Part shown: positions 10,092 to 20,040 of the stretch, piece by piece
How the letters are laid out: each line of letters begins with the position of its first letter
Numbering within the stretch: the first letter of the stretch is position 1
Assembly: GCF_018780565.1 (NCBI RefSeq)
Contig: NZ_JADMJN010000011.1
Coordinates: 1 to 64,000, forward strand
DNA from: Rhodoferax sp.
GTDB lineage: Bacteria > Pseudomonadota > Gammaproteobacteria > Burkholderiales > Burkholderiaceae_C
Length of the DNA: 64,000 nt
Direction: 5' to 3'
Translations under genes and position numbers: made by a program
Notes under the pieces: generated by a model
Told to the model about the DNA's origin: nothing
Databases searched by the model: none
Seen by the model: the letters and a program-made list of their open reading frames with translations, nothing else

Positions 10092-12731
10092 ATGAGCTTA
10101 TCCACCCCTGCCGCCCCCCTTTTCAGCGTCGCCGCCATTCGCAAGGTATTCCTCGATTTTTTTGAGTCCAAGGGTCACACCGTGGTCCAGTCCAGTCCTC
10201 TGGTGCCGGGCAACGATCCCACCCTGATGTTCACCAACTCGGGCATGGTGCAGTTCAAGGACGTGTTTTTGGGCACCGACAAGCGCTCCTATGTGCGGGC
10301 GGCATCGGTACAGGCTTGCCTGCGCGCTGGTGGCAAGCACAATGACCTGGAAAACGTGGGCTACACCGCGCGCCATCACACCTTCTTCGAAATGCTGGGC
10401 AACTGGAGCTTTGGCGATTACTTCAAGCGCGATTCGCTCAAATGGGGTTGGGAGCTGTTGACTCAGGTCTACAAGTTGCCCCCTGAGAAACTGCTGGTCA
10501 CCGTTTATAAGGACGATGATGAGGCTTATGACATCTGGCACAAGGAAATCGGCCTGCCCGCAGACCGTATCGTGCGCATCGGCGACAACAAGGGCAAGAA
10601 GTACGCGTCTGACAACTTCTGGATGATGGCCGACACCGGCCCGTGCGGCCCGTGCTCCGAGATTTTTTACGACCATGGCGCCCATATTCCTGGTGGTCCA
10701 CCCGGAAGCCCGGACGAAGACGGTGACCGCTTCATCGAAATCTGGAACCACGTGTTCATGCAGTTTGACATGCAGCCCGATGGCAGCCTGGTCAAACTGC
10801 CAGCACCCTGCGTGGACACCGGCATGGGCCTTGAGCGCCTGGCGGCCATTCTGCAGCACGTGCACAGCAATTATGAAATCGACATCTTTGACGCGCTGAT
10901 CAAGGCGGCGGCACGGGAAACGGGTTGTGCCGACTTGAACAACAAGAGCCTGCGCGTGATTGCCGACCACATCCGCGCTACCGCCTTCCTGGTAAGCGAC
11001 GGCGTGACCCCCAGCAATGAAGGGCGCGGCTATGTGCAGCGCCGCATCATCCGCCGCGCCATTCGCCATGGCTACAAGCTGGACAAGAAGACGCCGTTCT
11101 TTCACAAGCTGGTGCCCGATCTGGTGGCCCTGATGGGTGACGCGTATCCGAAGCTGAAGTCTGAAGAGAAGCGGATCACCGAGGTTCTGAAAGCGGAAGA
11201 AGAGCGCTTCTTCGAGACACTGGAAAACGGCATGCAGATTCTGGATGCGGCGCTCGAAGGCGGTGTCCGGGTCTTGCCGGGCGAGGTGGCCTTCAAGCTG
11301 CACGACACCTTTGGCTTTCCGCTGGACTTGTCGGCCGACGTGTGCCGCGAGCGTGACCTGAGTGTGGACGAGGCCGGTTTCCAGGCCGCCATGGAAAAGC
11401 AAAAAGCCCAGGGCCGGGCTGCAGGCAAATTCAAGATGGACCGTGCGCTGGAATACAGCGGTGACGGCAATGACTTTGTCGGCTACGACAGCCTCACGCA
11501 GACTACCAAAGTTGTAGCACTGTATGCAGATGGTGTGCAGGCTACCGAACTGAAAGCCGGTCAATCGGGAGTGCTTGTCCTGGATACGACACCTTTCTAT
11601 AGCGAGAGTGGTGGCCAGGTGGGTGATGCGGGCGCCATCTTCTGCGACAGTGCGATGTTTGAAGTTGGCGATACCCAAAAAATCAAGGCCGATGTGTTTG
11701 GCCACCACGGCACCCTGAAAACTGGCGTGCTCAAGGTGGGCGATACGGTGACGGCCCACGTGGACGCAAGCCTGCGCGCCGCCACAGAGCGCAACCACAG
11801 CGTGACCCACTTGATGCACAAAGCCCTGCGCGAAGTGCTGGGTGAACATGTGCAGCAAAAAGGCAGTCTGGTCAATGCCGAGCGCACCCGGTTTGACTTT
11901 GCCCACAACGCGCCAGTTACCGACTTGCAAATTCGCGACATCGAAGCCCGCGTCAACGCTGAAATTCTCAGCAATGCCGCCACCCAGGCGCGCGTGATGG
12001 ACATTGAGTCGGCCCAGGCAACGGGCGCCATGATGCTGTTTGGCGAAAAGTACGGTGAGACGGTGCGGGTGCTCGACATCGGCGCCAGCCGCGAGCTCTG
12101 CGGTGGTACCCACGTGCAGCGCACCGGTGACATCGGGCTGTTCAAGGTGGTCGCTGAAAGCGGTGTGGCGTCTGGTGTGCGTCGTATCGAAGCCATCACC
12201 GGTCAGAACGCATTGGCTTACCTGCAAGACCTGGAAGACAAGGTGACTCAGGTAGCCGGAGCGCTCAAGGCGCCCGTCGTGGAGATCAATGACCGTTTGA
12301 GTCAGGTGCTGGACCATACCCGCGCACTGGAGAAAGAAATTGCCGCTCTCAAGGGCAAGCTGGCCTCTGCTCAGGGTGATGAGCTGGTGACCCAGGCGAC
12401 GGAAGTGAAGGGCGTCAAGGTACTGGCGGCCAGGCTCGAAGGGGCGGATACCAAGACCCTGCGCGACACCATGGACAAGCTCAAGGACAAGCTGAAGACG
12501 GCCGTGATCGTGTTGGCCACCGTCGAGGGCGACAAGGTGCAAATTGCCGTAGGCGTCACACCCGACACCACCGGCAAGGTCAAGGCGGGTGAACTGGTCA
12601 ATTTCATTGCGGCTCAAGTGGGTGGCAAAGGCGGTGGCAAGGCCGACATGGCCATGGCCGGGGGCACGGAACCGGCCAAACTGGCTGCTGCGCTCAGCGG
12701 TGTGCTGGCCTGGGTCTCTGCCAAGCTTTGA
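10092..12731 (+). CDS. alaS: alanyl-tRNA synthetase
   Basis: Charges tRNA-Ala with alanine in the cytoplasm and clears mischarged Ser/Gly through its editing domain. At 879 residues it is the usual bacterial length. The N-terminal class II catalytic core begins [15 protein letters not shown] and includes the motif 2 region [20 protein letters not shown]. The editing domain carries the zinc-binding HSVTHLMH and CGGTH motifs, and the C-terminal oligomerisation domain ends the protein. The start at 10092 fits the family N-terminus; translation could open earlier at 9861, but that extension overlaps the LysR gene and has no family likeness. Confidence 0.96.
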   Translation: MSLSTPAAPLFSVAAIRKVFLDFFESKGHTVVQSSPLVPGNDPTLMFTNSGMVQFKDVFLGTDKRSYVRAASVQACLRAGGKHNDLENVGYTARHHTFFEMLGNWSFGDYFKRDSLKWGWELLTQVYKLPPEKLLVTVYKDDDEAYDIWHKEIGLPADRIVRIGDNKGKKYASDNFWMMADTGPCGPCSEIFYDHGAHIPGGPPGSPDEDGDRFIEIWNHVFMQFDMQPDGSLVKLPAPCVDTGMGLERLAAILQHVHSNYEIDIFDALIKAAARETGCADLNNKSLRVIADHIRATAFLVSDGVTPSNEGRGYVQRRIIRRAIRHGYKLDKKTPFFHKLVPDLVALMGDAYPKLKSEEKRITEVLKAEEERFFETLENGMQILDAALEGGVRVLPGEVAFKLHDTFGFPLDLSADVCRERDLSVDEAGFQAAMEKQKAQGRAAGKFKMDRALEYSGDGNDFVGYDSLTQTTKVVALYADGVQATELKAGQSGVLVLDTTPFYSESGGQVGDAGAIFCDSAMFEVGDTQKIKADVFGHHGTLKTGVLKVGDTVTAHVDASLRAATERNHSVTHLMHKALREVLGEHVQQKGSLVNAERTRFDFAHNAPVTDLQIRDIEARVNAEILSNAATQARVMDIESAQATGAMMLFGEKYGETVRVLDIGASRELCGGTHVQRTGDIGLFKVVAESGVASGVRRIEAITGQNALAYLQDLEDKVTQVAGALKAPVVEINDRLSQVLDHTRALEKEIAALKGKLASAQGDELVTQATEVKGVKVLAARLEGADTKTLRDTMDKLKDKLKTAVIVLATVEGDKVQIAVGVTPDTTGKVKAGELVNFIAAQVGGKGGGKADMAMAGGTEPAKLAAALSGVLAWVSAKL

Positions 12732-12736
12732 TTTTC

Positions 12737-12787
12737 GCTATTTAAAAGATAGCGTGCTGTGCTTGTTTTGAAGGGCTGGAGGCTAAA
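12737..12787 (+). repeat. interspersed GCTATT...ATAGC repeat, copy A
   Basis: A 51-base element that aligns with the reverse complement of the element at 30621-30683: a small hairpin GCTATTTAAAAGATAGC, a CTT segment and an AAGGGCT...GGC tail. I recall this family as common in Comamonadaceae genomes. Its tail supplies the GGAGG that precedes the TTG start of the next gene. Confidence 0.65.
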
Positions 12788-13363
12788 TTGGTACTGAAGC
12801 CGGCACGCGCCTTCGCCACCCTGTTGGCGGCATGTGCAGCTTTCACCATCTGCCCCCCGGCAGCGGCCCAGGGTTTTCAAGTCATTCCCTGGAGTGATCG
12901 CAAACCGGTTTCATTGCCGCTCGGGCCGGATCTGAATGGTCACGTCTGGCGGCTGGCCGATTTGCGCGGCAAAGCGGTGTTGATCAACTTCTGGGCCAGC
13001 TGGTGCGAGCCATGTCGTGCCGAAATGCCATCGCTGCAGTCGCTGGCGCAATTTTATGGCCCTGACAAACTGGTCGTGCTGGCGGTGAATTTCAAGGAAT
13101 CGGCAACGATTGTCCAACGCTATGCCCAGCGTACTGATCTGCAGTTGCCGCTGTTGCTGGACCCCGATGGGAGCCAGGCTCGTCGGTGGGGTGCGAATGT
13201 ATTCCCGTCCACTGTCCTGATCGGGGCCGATGGGCGCGTGCATGGCGTGGTGCGTGGTGAACTGGACTGGTTGGGCAGGGACGCTGCCAAACTGGTGTCG
13301 CCCCTGATGGCGCCGGCCGGTGCGGCCGCCAGGCCAAGCGAAAAAGCGGGCGTCCAGCGATAA
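12788..13363 (+). CDS. exported TlpA-like thioredoxin
   Basis: A 191-residue thiol-disulfide protein. The signal peptide (residues 1-28, ending PPAAAQ) is followed by a TlpA/ResA-type thioredoxin fold with the active site [15 protein letters not shown] and the cis-Pro region NVFPSTVLI. It probably acts in the periplasm to reduce disulfides, for example in cytochrome c or copper-site maturation, but no client is evident nearby. The start is TTG with a GGAGG 5-10 bases upstream that belongs to the interspersed repeat. It is 56 bases downstream of alaS. Confidence 0.85.
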   Translation: MVLKPARAFATLLAACAAFTICPPAAAQGFQVIPWSDRKPVSLPLGPDLNGHVWRLADLRGKAVLINFWASWCEPCRAEMPSLQSLAQFYGPDKLVVLAVNFKESATIVQRYAQRTDLQLPLLLDPDGSQARRWGANVFPSTVLIGADGRVHGVVRGELDWLGRDAAKLVSPLMAPAGAAARPSEKAGVQR

Positions 13364-13464
13364 TTGCCCGGATGAGCCGGGCCTGCCCGTGTTCATCCAA
13401 GTCAATTCGGGGTACCTTGACATACGCCGATTGAACTTCCTTTTACCTTTCCGGAGTTCTTTTC

Positions 13465-14592
13465 ATGACCACCGTTCACGCTCATGCGCGCCGAAGTTTT
13501 TTAAAAAATACGGCTGCCGCCGTTGTCTCCACTGCGCTGCCTGCTATCAATTTTGCGCAAACGGCCACGCCCGCCGAACGCCAGTTCAGCCCGCAACCCG
13601 GTAACTGGCGCACGTTCGAGGTGAGCACACGGGTTGACATCATCAAGCCGCAGGGCAGCACCCGCGTCTGGTTGCCGGTACCCGCCGTCAACACCGAATG
13701 GCAAAAATCAATGGAAAACCGCTTTGCCAGCAATGGCCGGGCCGAGTTGATGGACGACAAGCCAAGTGGCGCCCGCATGCTCTATGTCGAGTTTGCCGAG
13801 AACGAGGCAGCGCCCTTTGTTGAGCTGACCAGCCAGATCCAGACCCAAAACCGCGCCGTGAACTGGGCACAAAAGCAGGATGTCGTTGCGGACGCTGCCA
13901 CCGTTCAGCAATGGACCCGTCCCACCAGTCTGCTGCCCACCGATGGCATCGTGCGCAAGACCGCGCAGGAAGCTGCACAGGGCGCCAGCACCGATATTGA
14001 AAAGGCCCAGAAAATCTACGACTGGATTGTGGCCAACACCTTCCGCGAACCCAAGGTGCGCGGTTGTGGCGAGGGTGATATCAAGACCATGCTCGAAACC
14101 GGCAATCTGGGCGGCAAGTGCGCTGACCTGAATGCGCTGTTCGTCGGCATGTGCCGCTCGCTGGGCATACCTGCCCGTGACGTGTATGGTCTGCGTGTGG
14201 CGCCTAGTGCCTTTGGGTACCGCGAGCTGGGTGGCAACCCGGTCAGCCTCAAGGGCGCGCAGCATTGCCGTGCCGAGGTTTTCCTCAAAGGTTACGGCTG
14301 GGTCGGCATGGACCCCGCCGATGTTGCCAAGGTCATGCGCATGGAGACTCCGCAGTGGATCAAGTCACCCAAAGACCCGATCGTGGCACCGGTGAACAAG
14401 GCCTTGTTTGGCAGCTGGGAAGGCAACTGGATGGCCTACAACACGGCCCATGATTTGAGCCTGCCCAACACCAAAGGTCCCAAACTTGGCTTTTTCATGT
14501 ACCCCACCGCCGAGAATTCGGGGGGGCGACTGGACTCCTATGCGCCGGATGATTTCAAGTACCAGATCACGGCCAAGGAAATCAAGGCATAG
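13465..14592 (+). CDS. Tat-exported transglutaminase-like protein
   Basis: A 375-residue protein opening with a twin-arginine signal (RRSFLKNTAAAVV). The C-terminal half has a transglutaminase-core/cysteine-protease-like domain: Cys in GGKCADLNALFVGMCRSLGIPAR, His in GAQHCRAEVFL and Asp in GWVGMDPADV, the usual Cys-His-Asp triad order. The N-terminal half looks like a beta domain. Export through Tat suggests a cofactor or folding before transport, which is unusual for this fold. The substrate is unknown. A Shine-Dalgarno GGAG precedes the ATG. Confidence 0.82.
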   Translation: MTTVHAHARRSFLKNTAAAVVSTALPAINFAQTATPAERQFSPQPGNWRTFEVSTRVDIIKPQGSTRVWLPVPAVNTEWQKSMENRFASNGRAELMDDKPSGARMLYVEFAENEAAPFVELTSQIQTQNRAVNWAQKQDVVADAATVQQWTRPTSLLPTDGIVRKTAQEAAQGASTDIEKAQKIYDWIVANTFREPKVRGCGEGDIKTMLETGNLGGKCADLNALFVGMCRSLGIPARDVYGLRVAPSAFGYRELGGNPVSLKGAQHCRAEVFLKGYGWVGMDPADVAKVMRMETPQWIKSPKDPIVAPVNKALFGSWEGNWMAYNTAHDLSLPNTKGPKLGFFMYPTAENSGGRLDSYAPDDFKYQITAKEIKA

Positions 14593-14638
14593 GGTCATTG
14601 TCACCATTCGACCGGACTGACGCAACTCGGCATTTTGC

Positions 14639-16435
14639 TCAGGACCGGTTGAGGGCAGTCTCCTCACAGGAGACCCGATTTCGCCCACCTTGCTTCGCCT
14701 TGTAGAGTTGAACGTCGGCCTCGTTGAGGAGGTCTTCCAGATGACTGTGCTGGCGGCGCTCGGCCACACCGAAGCTGGCTGTCAGCACGATGGTTTCGTG
14801 CTCGGTGGGCAGGCCTTGGGCTTCGATCGACTGGCGCAGGCGTTCAGCGAACGAACGAGCCTGTTCGAGGCTGGTTTCAGGCAGCAAGAGCATGAATTCT
14901 TCACCGCCCCAACGCGCCAGGATGTCGCCATCTCTGCAGGCGAGAGCCAACTGTCTGGCGATGGCCACCAGGGCGTGGTCGCCCGTTTCGTGTCCGTATT
15001 GATCATTGACCCGTTTGAAATGGTCAATGTCCAGCATGATCACCGTCAAGGGGCGCTCATTGCGTACTGCGGTGCTCCAGATCGGTCCGGTTCGCTCCAG
15101 AAAGGCCCGGCGGTTGTGCAGCCCCGTCAAGGGGTCTATGCCTGCCAACTGGGTGGCTCGCAGGCTGGCCAGCTGGTATTGCCGCATCTGGTGGGTCAAC
15201 GCGAGCGCCAGAAGCGTGGCCTCGACGACGATGCCCACCTCCACCGCGTGATAACTCACGGGTGTGAATGGCAACCATCCCCATGCAGCCAGGGTGGTTG
15301 TGATCGTGCCGACCATGCCGCACAAGGCCGCCGCCAAAAAATAGCGTCCTGCGACCCGGCCGTGGCGAACGGTGAGTATGCCCAAGCCCGCCATGCCCAG
15401 GGTGAACAAGGACAGGAAGCTGAAGGCCAGCAGGGCTGCGCCTTCGCGGTAACCCGTGGCGATGCACAAGCCCATCAGACCCAAGCCCAACCAGATACTT
15501 TGTCTCACGGTGCGCAGCACCCGGGGCGCATGTTCCCCCAGAGCCAGGAAGCGGCTGGCAAAGATCAAGCCGCTGGAGCCAAACAGCACCATCAGCACCA
15601 GGATCACATACTGTTGAATCCAGGGTTGCCCCGACCACAGCCAGGCGTTGCCATGTCCTGTGTAGGCCATATTGAGGAGGACGAGAATGGCCAGGTACAG
15701 CGAATAGTACAGGTAGCTGCGCTCCCTCAGCCCGGCGAACAGCATGCTGTTGTAGGCGAACAGGGCAAACAGAAAGCCGTACAGGAATCCATAACCGTAA
15801 TGGACAAAGCGCTCGTTGGCAACGGCCTTCGTGGCGGGTGTCAACTCAAGGGGCAGCACCAGAACGTCATTCGTCTGGACCCGCAGATAGAGTTCGCTGC
15901 GCCCCGGTGCAAACTGGGGGTCGAAAGTGAAGCCTACGCCCGGCGTGAGGCCGTAGGGGTAGGGGTTTTCATCGCCTGTTTGCCAGTGGCTGCTGACCTG
16001 ATTGTTGTGAACGACGAACACGTCGATCTGGTCGATCCAGGCGGTTCCTGCCACCAGCCGAAACGCCAGCGCGGTGGTGCCGGGGTTGAACACCTCCAGA
16101 TGCACCCAGACCGGACGGGAGCCGATTCCGTAATTCAGCACCGGCCGGTCTCCCTGACGGAAACGGCCTTCGCGCAGTTGGGCCCGGGCTTCCTCCAGCG
16201 TCAGTTGGCGCCCATCCTCCACCAGCATGCGGGCGTGCTCGCCGAGGGATCCTTGCGGGAGATTGGTGAGTTGCAGGGTTTGCGCCTGTGCCAGCCCCGA
16301 GGCCACTGCCAGCAGAACCGCCCACAGCAGCTTGCGCCACCAGCCAGAATGCCTGCCCAGGCTCCACAAGCCCGTGACAGGCGCAGCGACGAGGCGAAAG
16401 GCGTGGATTGATTGGATTGCGCTGGCGGGTTGCAT
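14639..16435 (-). CDS. membrane diguanylate cyclase with 7TMR-DISM sensor
   Basis: A 598-residue c-di-GMP synthase. After a signal/anchor near residues 35-52 comes a periplasmic beta-sandwich domain of the 7TMR-DISM extracellular type (to about residue 195). Seven hydrophobic helices follow (about 210-400), then a cytoplasmic GGDEF domain starting DPLTGLHNRRAFLE. The active-site motif reads RWGGEEFMLLLPE, so it should be catalytically competent. No RxxD inhibitory site is seen just ahead of it. It is convergent with the preceding gene and stands alone; the ligand sensed is unknown. Confidence 0.9.
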   Translation of the reverse strand: MQPASAIQSIHAFRLVAAPVTGLWSLGRHSGWWRKLLWAVLLAVASGLAQAQTLQLTNLPQGSLGEHARMLVEDGRQLTLEEARAQLREGRFRQGDRPVLNYGIGSRPVWVHLEVFNPGTTALAFRLVAGTAWIDQIDVFVVHNNQVSSHWQTGDENPYPYGLTPGVGFTFDPQFAPGRSELYLRVQTNDVLVLPLELTPATKAVANERFVHYGYGFLYGFLFALFAYNSMLFAGLRERSYLYYSLYLAILVLLNMAYTGHGNAWLWSGQPWIQQYVILVLMVLFGSSGLIFASRFLALGEHAPRVLRTVRQSIWLGLGLMGLCIATGYREGAALLAFSFLSLFTLGMAGLGILTVRHGRVAGRYFLAAALCGMVGTITTTLAAWGWLPFTPVSYHAVEVGIVVEATLLALALTHQMRQYQLASLRATQLAGIDPLTGLHNRRAFLERTGPIWSTAVRNERPLTVIMLDIDHFKRVNDQYGHETGDHALVAIARQLALACRDGDILARWGGEEFMLLLPETSLEQARSFAERLRQSIEAQGLPTEHETIVLTASFGVAERRQHSHLEDLLNEADVQLYKAKQGGRNRVSCEETALNRS

Positions 16436-16510
16436 GTCGAGCTATTTGTTCCAGGCAGATGGTAGAGATGATAGTCTTGCGGTGCGCCTGCCGGGGGTTG
16501 ATTTTCTCGC

Positions 16511-17647
16511 TCAAATGTGCGGGCTGGCGTTGGTGTAAACCCTTTCTTTTTGCTGCCGGAAATTCCACCAGGGCAGTACGCCGCGCATGGACAGCACCTG
16601 GCCGCTTTGCGTGGGCGCATAACCAGGAATACGGGCCACTTCGTCCTGCCAGGCAGGCGTTTGCAGCAGTTGCAGCAAAGCCTGGATGCCGGGCTGCACC
16701 AGAGCGGACTTGAGACACACGAGGTGATAGCGTTCCTGTGCCAGCGGCACAAAATCAAGCCCCGCCCGGTTGGCTGCTACCTCGATACCCAGCCCGGCGT
16801 CGGCCTGCCCTGCGGCCACTGCGTGGGCCACGGCGGCATGTGAAGGCTCAGTATGTGAATAGCCTTCAATGTCCCGGCCTGTCAAACCCGCCTGCGCGAG
16901 CAGTTCGTCCAGCACCACCCGGGTACCCGTTCCCAGCGCACGATTGGCAAAGCGGGCGCGGTGCGTGGCGATGTCGCTCAGGGTGCCCAGCCGAAGAGGG
17001 TTGCCTTTGGCCACCATCAGGCCTTGCGTGCGCAGGGCAAATCCAATGATCTTGTGCTGGCCCGGTTGCAGCAGGCTCTTGTAGGTGCGCTCCGTCAGCG
17101 TATCGGGACCCGTGCCCTGCAGGGTATGAAAACCGGCCATGACGCAGCGCCCCTCGTTAAGCGCGCGAATGGCATCCACGCTGCCGGTGAAGCGGATGTC
17201 CAGATGAAGCTGCCCGTCGCCATGTGCTTGCTGCAGCGCGTGCTCCCGCAGGGCGCTCAGGGCGTCATCGTGGCTGGCATACAGCGTCACCACGTGGGCG
17301 GTATCGTCAAAGGCCACGGCAAAACTGCGCTCCAGCTCGGCACGCAGCGCATCGATCTGCGGTGCCAACCGGGCCTGCGCCTGGCGCTCGGCCCACATCA
17401 GCTTGGAGCCAAACTCGGTCAGGCGTGCCGACTGGCCTTTTTCCCACACCACCAGTTCGTTACCGAGTTCGGCTTCCCAGCGCTTGAGTTCGCCCCAGAC
17501 ATGGCGGTACGACAGACCCAGCGCGCGCGCACCGGCAGAGATGGAGCCTTGGGTGCTCACCGCCTGCAGCAAGTCGATCAGCGGGTTGCGCACCAGTGCC
17601 GGGCTGCTGTCACGCGAGAGGGTGTAGTGGAATTGGAGCCTATGCAC
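16511..17647 (-). CDS. ModE/TupR-like regulator with a periplasmic-binding-like domain
   Basis: A 378-residue regulator. Residues 20-100 resemble the ModE N-terminal winged helix (LLQAVSTQGSISAGARALGLSYRHVWGELKRWE). The remainder resembles a substrate-binding fold of the type found in LysR-like and PBP_like domains (GTGTRVVLDELLAQAGL, AVAAGQADAGLGIE). It starts with GTG only about 30 bases from the divergent tungstate transport operon, so it most likely controls that operon in response to tungstate or molybdate. No classic ModE site is obvious in the short gap. Confidence 0.82.
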   Translation of the reverse strand: MHRLQFHYTLSRDSSPALVRNPLIDLLQAVSTQGSISAGARALGLSYRHVWGELKRWEAELGNELVVWEKGQSARLTEFGSKLMWAERQAQARLAPQIDALRAELERSFAVAFDDTAHVVTLYASHDDALSALREHALQQAHGDGQLHLDIRFTGSVDAIRALNEGRCVMAGFHTLQGTGPDTLTERTYKSLLQPGQHKIIGFALRTQGLMVAKGNPLRLGTLSDIATHRARFANRALGTGTRVVLDELLAQAGLTGRDIEGYSHTEPSHAAVAHAVAAGQADAGLGIEVAANRAGLDFVPLAQERYHLVCLKSALVQPGIQALLQLLQTPAWQDEVARIPGYAPTQSGQVLSMRGVLPWWNFRQQKERVYTNASPHI

Positions 17648-17676
17648 AGCGTTTCATATCGCAGGTAATTAAGTCG

Positions 17677-18447
17677 ATGGCTACGATACCCCAAGTTATG
17701 ACTTCATTCACTGACAGCGCGGCTACAGCGCTGCAACTTATCGCTTCCCTGGATCCTGGTCTGCTCGCCATCGTGGGCCGCTCTCTGTCCGTCAGTGCCA
17801 CGGCCTGCGCCATCGCCTGCGTGCTCGGGCTGGCCTTTGGGGCCTGGCTGGGCGTAGCCCGTTTTGCTGGCCGCGCCGCTTTGCTGACTGTGCTGAACAC
17901 CTTTCTGGCCGTGCCCTCGGTCGTGGTGGGCCTGGTGGTTTACCTGCTGTTATCGCGCTCCGGGCCATTGGGCTTTTTGGGATGGCTGTTTACCTTCAAG
18001 GCGATGGTGCTGGCGCAGGCCATTCTGGTGCTGCCGGTGGTCACTGCGCTCACGCGCCAGGCGGTGGAGGACGCGGAAGGCACTCACGGCGAGCAACTGC
18101 GTTCACTCGGGGCCAAACCCTTTGTGCGCAGCCTGTTGCTGGCCTGGGACGAACGCTATGCACTGTTGACGGTGATGATTGCCTCGTTTGGCCGTGCCGT
18201 ATCGGAAGTGGGCGCTGTGATGATCGTTGGCGGCAATATCGAGGGTTTTACCCGCGTCATGACGACTGCCATTGCGCTGGAGACGAGCAAGGGCGATTTG
18301 CCTCTGGCGCTGGGATTGGGTTTGATTTTGCTTGGCGTGGTGCTTTTTCTCAATGTGATGATTTCTCTGGTGCGCCGCTGGCGTGAGCGCCAGGAAGTGC
18401 GTGGCAGCCGCGAGGTGCCAGCGCCGGTGCTGGAGATCAGCACATGA
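17677..18447 (+). CDS. tupB: tungstate ABC transporter permease
   Basis: An inner-membrane permease of 256 residues with five to six helices and the EAA-type loop EDAEGTHGEQLRSLGAKPFVRSLLLAW. It resembles TupB of the tungstate system. The start is uncertain: ATG at 17677 or at 17698 (249 residues), neither with a strong Shine-Dalgarno. The end overlaps tupC as ATGA. Tungstate is chosen over molybdate because of the TupA type of binding protein in the same operon. Confidence 0.85.
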   Translation: MATIPQVMTSFTDSAATALQLIASLDPGLLAIVGRSLSVSATACAIACVLGLAFGAWLGVARFAGRAALLTVLNTFLAVPSVVVGLVVYLLLSRSGPLGFLGWLFTFKAMVLAQAILVLPVVTALTRQAVEDAEGTHGEQLRSLGAKPFVRSLLLAWDERYALLTVMIASFGRAVSEVGAVMIVGGNIEGFTRVMTTAIALETSKGDLPLALGLGLILLGVVLFLNVMISLVRRWRERQEVRGSREVPAPVLEIST

Positions 18448-19163
18448 AGCCGGTGTTTCGACTGAACGCGGCAAGCGTACATTTTGGCCGCCCGGCAACG
18501 GCCGTACGCGCACTCTCGGACGTGACACTGAACATCCAGCCTGGCGAACGCGTGGCGCTGGTCGGGGCCAACGGCTGTGGCAAGAGCACCCTGCTGCGTC
18601 TGCTGCACGGGCTGACAGCGCCCACCGCGGGGCATGTTCAGTGTGCGCCCGAGGTGCGCCAGGCCATGCTGTTTCAACGTCCGCATTTGTTGCGCATGCC
18701 GGTGCAAAGCAATATTGCCCTTGGCCTGTGGCTGCGCGGCACGCCCTGGCGCGAGGCCAAGGTGCTGGCTCTGGCGGCCTTGGCGCGCGTCGGCCTGCCG
18801 GAGCTGGCTGCGCGCAATGCGCGCAAGCTGTCCGGTGGGCAACAGCAGCGCGTGGCGCTGGCACGGGCCTGGGCCACACGCCCCGAGGTGCTGCTGCTGG
18901 ACGAACCCACGGCCAGTCTGGACCCGCATGCCAAACGCGAAGTTGAATTGCTGATTGAAGAGTTTGCCAACGCGGGCGCCCAGGTCACGCTGGTTTTTGC
19001 CAGCCACAACTTGGGGCAGGTCAAGCGTCTGGCAAGCCGTGTGATCTATCTGGAGCAGGGGCGGGTGCTGGCCGATTTACCGGTGGAAGATTTTTTCGGA
19101 GGGGACCTCCTGCAGTTGCAGTACCCGGCCGCCCATTTGTTTGTCAAAGGAGAACTCGTGTGA
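18444..19163 (+). CDS. tupC: tungstate ABC transporter ATPase
   Basis: A 239-residue ATPase: Walker A GANGCGKST, signature [15 protein letters not shown], Walker B VLLLDEPTASLD and switch His in FASHNLG. It drives uptake through TupB. Overlapping stop and start codons tie it to tupB upstream (ATGA) and tupA downstream (TGATG). Confidence 0.88.
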   Translation: MKPVFRLNAASVHFGRPATAVRALSDVTLNIQPGERVALVGANGCGKSTLLRLLHGLTAPTAGHVQCAPEVRQAMLFQRPHLLRMPVQSNIALGLWLRGTPWREAKVLALAALARVGLPELAARNARKLSGGQQQRVALARAWATRPEVLLLDEPTASLDPHAKREVELLIEEFANAGAQVTLVFASHNLGQVKRLASRVIYLEQGRVLADLPVEDFFGGDLLQLQYPAAHLFVKGELV

Positions 19164-19990
19164 TGAGATTTTTGGAGATTTTCAGGCCCCTGGCCCTCGT
19201 GAAATATGCAACATTTGCTGCTATTTTGATAGCAAATGCTGATGTTCAGGCGCAGTCCGTCGTCATGGCTTCCACCACCTCCACCGAGCAGTCCGGTCTG
19301 TTCAGTCACTTGTTGCCGGAGTTTAAAAAAGCCAGCGGGCTGGACGTGAAGGTGGTGGCACTGGGCACCGGGCAGGCGCTTGACATGGGGCGACGGGGCG
19401 ATGCCGATGTGTTGTTCGTGCACGATCAGGCGGCCGAAGAAAAAATCGTGGCCGATGGCTTTGCCATCAAACGCTTCCCCGTGATGTACAACGACTTTGT
19501 GCTGATTGGCCCCGCCGCCGACCCTGCCAAAGCCCGGGGCAAAGACATTGTGGAAGCCCTCAAGAAATTGTCGGCAACCAGTGCCAGCTTTATTTCGCGC
19601 GGCGACAAGAGCGGCACGCACGCAGCCGAGTTGCGTTACTGGAAGGTGGCAGGCGCGCAGGACAGCAAAGGCAGTGGCTACAAGGAGTGCGGTTGTGGCA
19701 TGGGCCCTGCGCTCAACATCGCGTCCAGCAGCGGTGCCTATGTGCTGGCCGATCGCGGGACCTGGCTCAGTTTCAAGAACCGCGGCGATTTGACCGTGCT
19801 GGTGGAAGGGGACACCAAGCTCTTTAACCAGTACGGCGTGATGGTGGTGAACCCAGCGAAGCACCCGCATGTGAAAGCGGCCGATGCGCAGAAGTTTGTT
19901 GACTGGGTCGTGTCCGCACGCGGACAGGAGGCGATTGCCAGCTACAAGATTGGCGGTGAACAGTTGTTCTTTCCGAATGCCAAGCCTTGA
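19163..19990 (+). CDS. tupA: tungstate-binding protein
   Basis: A secreted binding protein of 275 residues. A signal peptide (about 1-30) is followed by the TupA signature VVMASTTSTEQSGLF, where the Thr/Ser run binds the oxyanion, and a second pocket stretch ISRGDKSGTHAAELRYWK. It hands tungstate to TupBC; tungsten or molybdenum cofactors are relevant to a strain with NarG. The ATG at 19163 overlaps the tupC stop and has AAGGAG upstream. The signal-peptide coding bases contain a GCTATTTTGATAGC hairpin like the interspersed repeat. Confidence 0.88.
   Translation: MRFLEIFRPLALVKYATFAAILIANADVQAQSVVMASTTSTEQSGLFSHLLPEFKKASGLDVKVVALGTGQALDMGRRGDADVLFVHDQAAEEKIVADGFAIKRFPVMYNDFVLIGPAADPAKARGKDIVEALKKLSATSASFISRGDKSGTHAAELRYWKVAGAQDSKGSGYKECGCGMGPALNIASSSGAYVLADRGTWLSFKNRGDLTVLVEGDTKLFNQYGVMVVNPAKHPHVKAADAQKFVDWVVSARGQEAIASYKIGGEQLFFPNAKP
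19213..19237 (+). repeat. repeat-like hairpin inside the tupA signal-peptide region
   Basis: ATTTGCT and AGCAAAT arms flank GCTATTTTGATAGC (19220-19233). This matches the hairpin core of the interspersed repeats at 12737 and 30621, but here it is translated as part of the signal peptide. Likeness is limited to the core, so chance cannot be excluded. Confidence 0.4.
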
Positions 19991-20040
19991 GAGGCTGTGT
20001 GGACGTGGCTTGAGTTTTATTTTTCGGGCGGCTGGTGGTG

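Noticed and set aside
10098..12617. 839-codon open frame on the minus strand opposite alaS
   Set aside because: It is the antisense shadow of a high-GC gene; its translation has no family likeness and alaS is certain.
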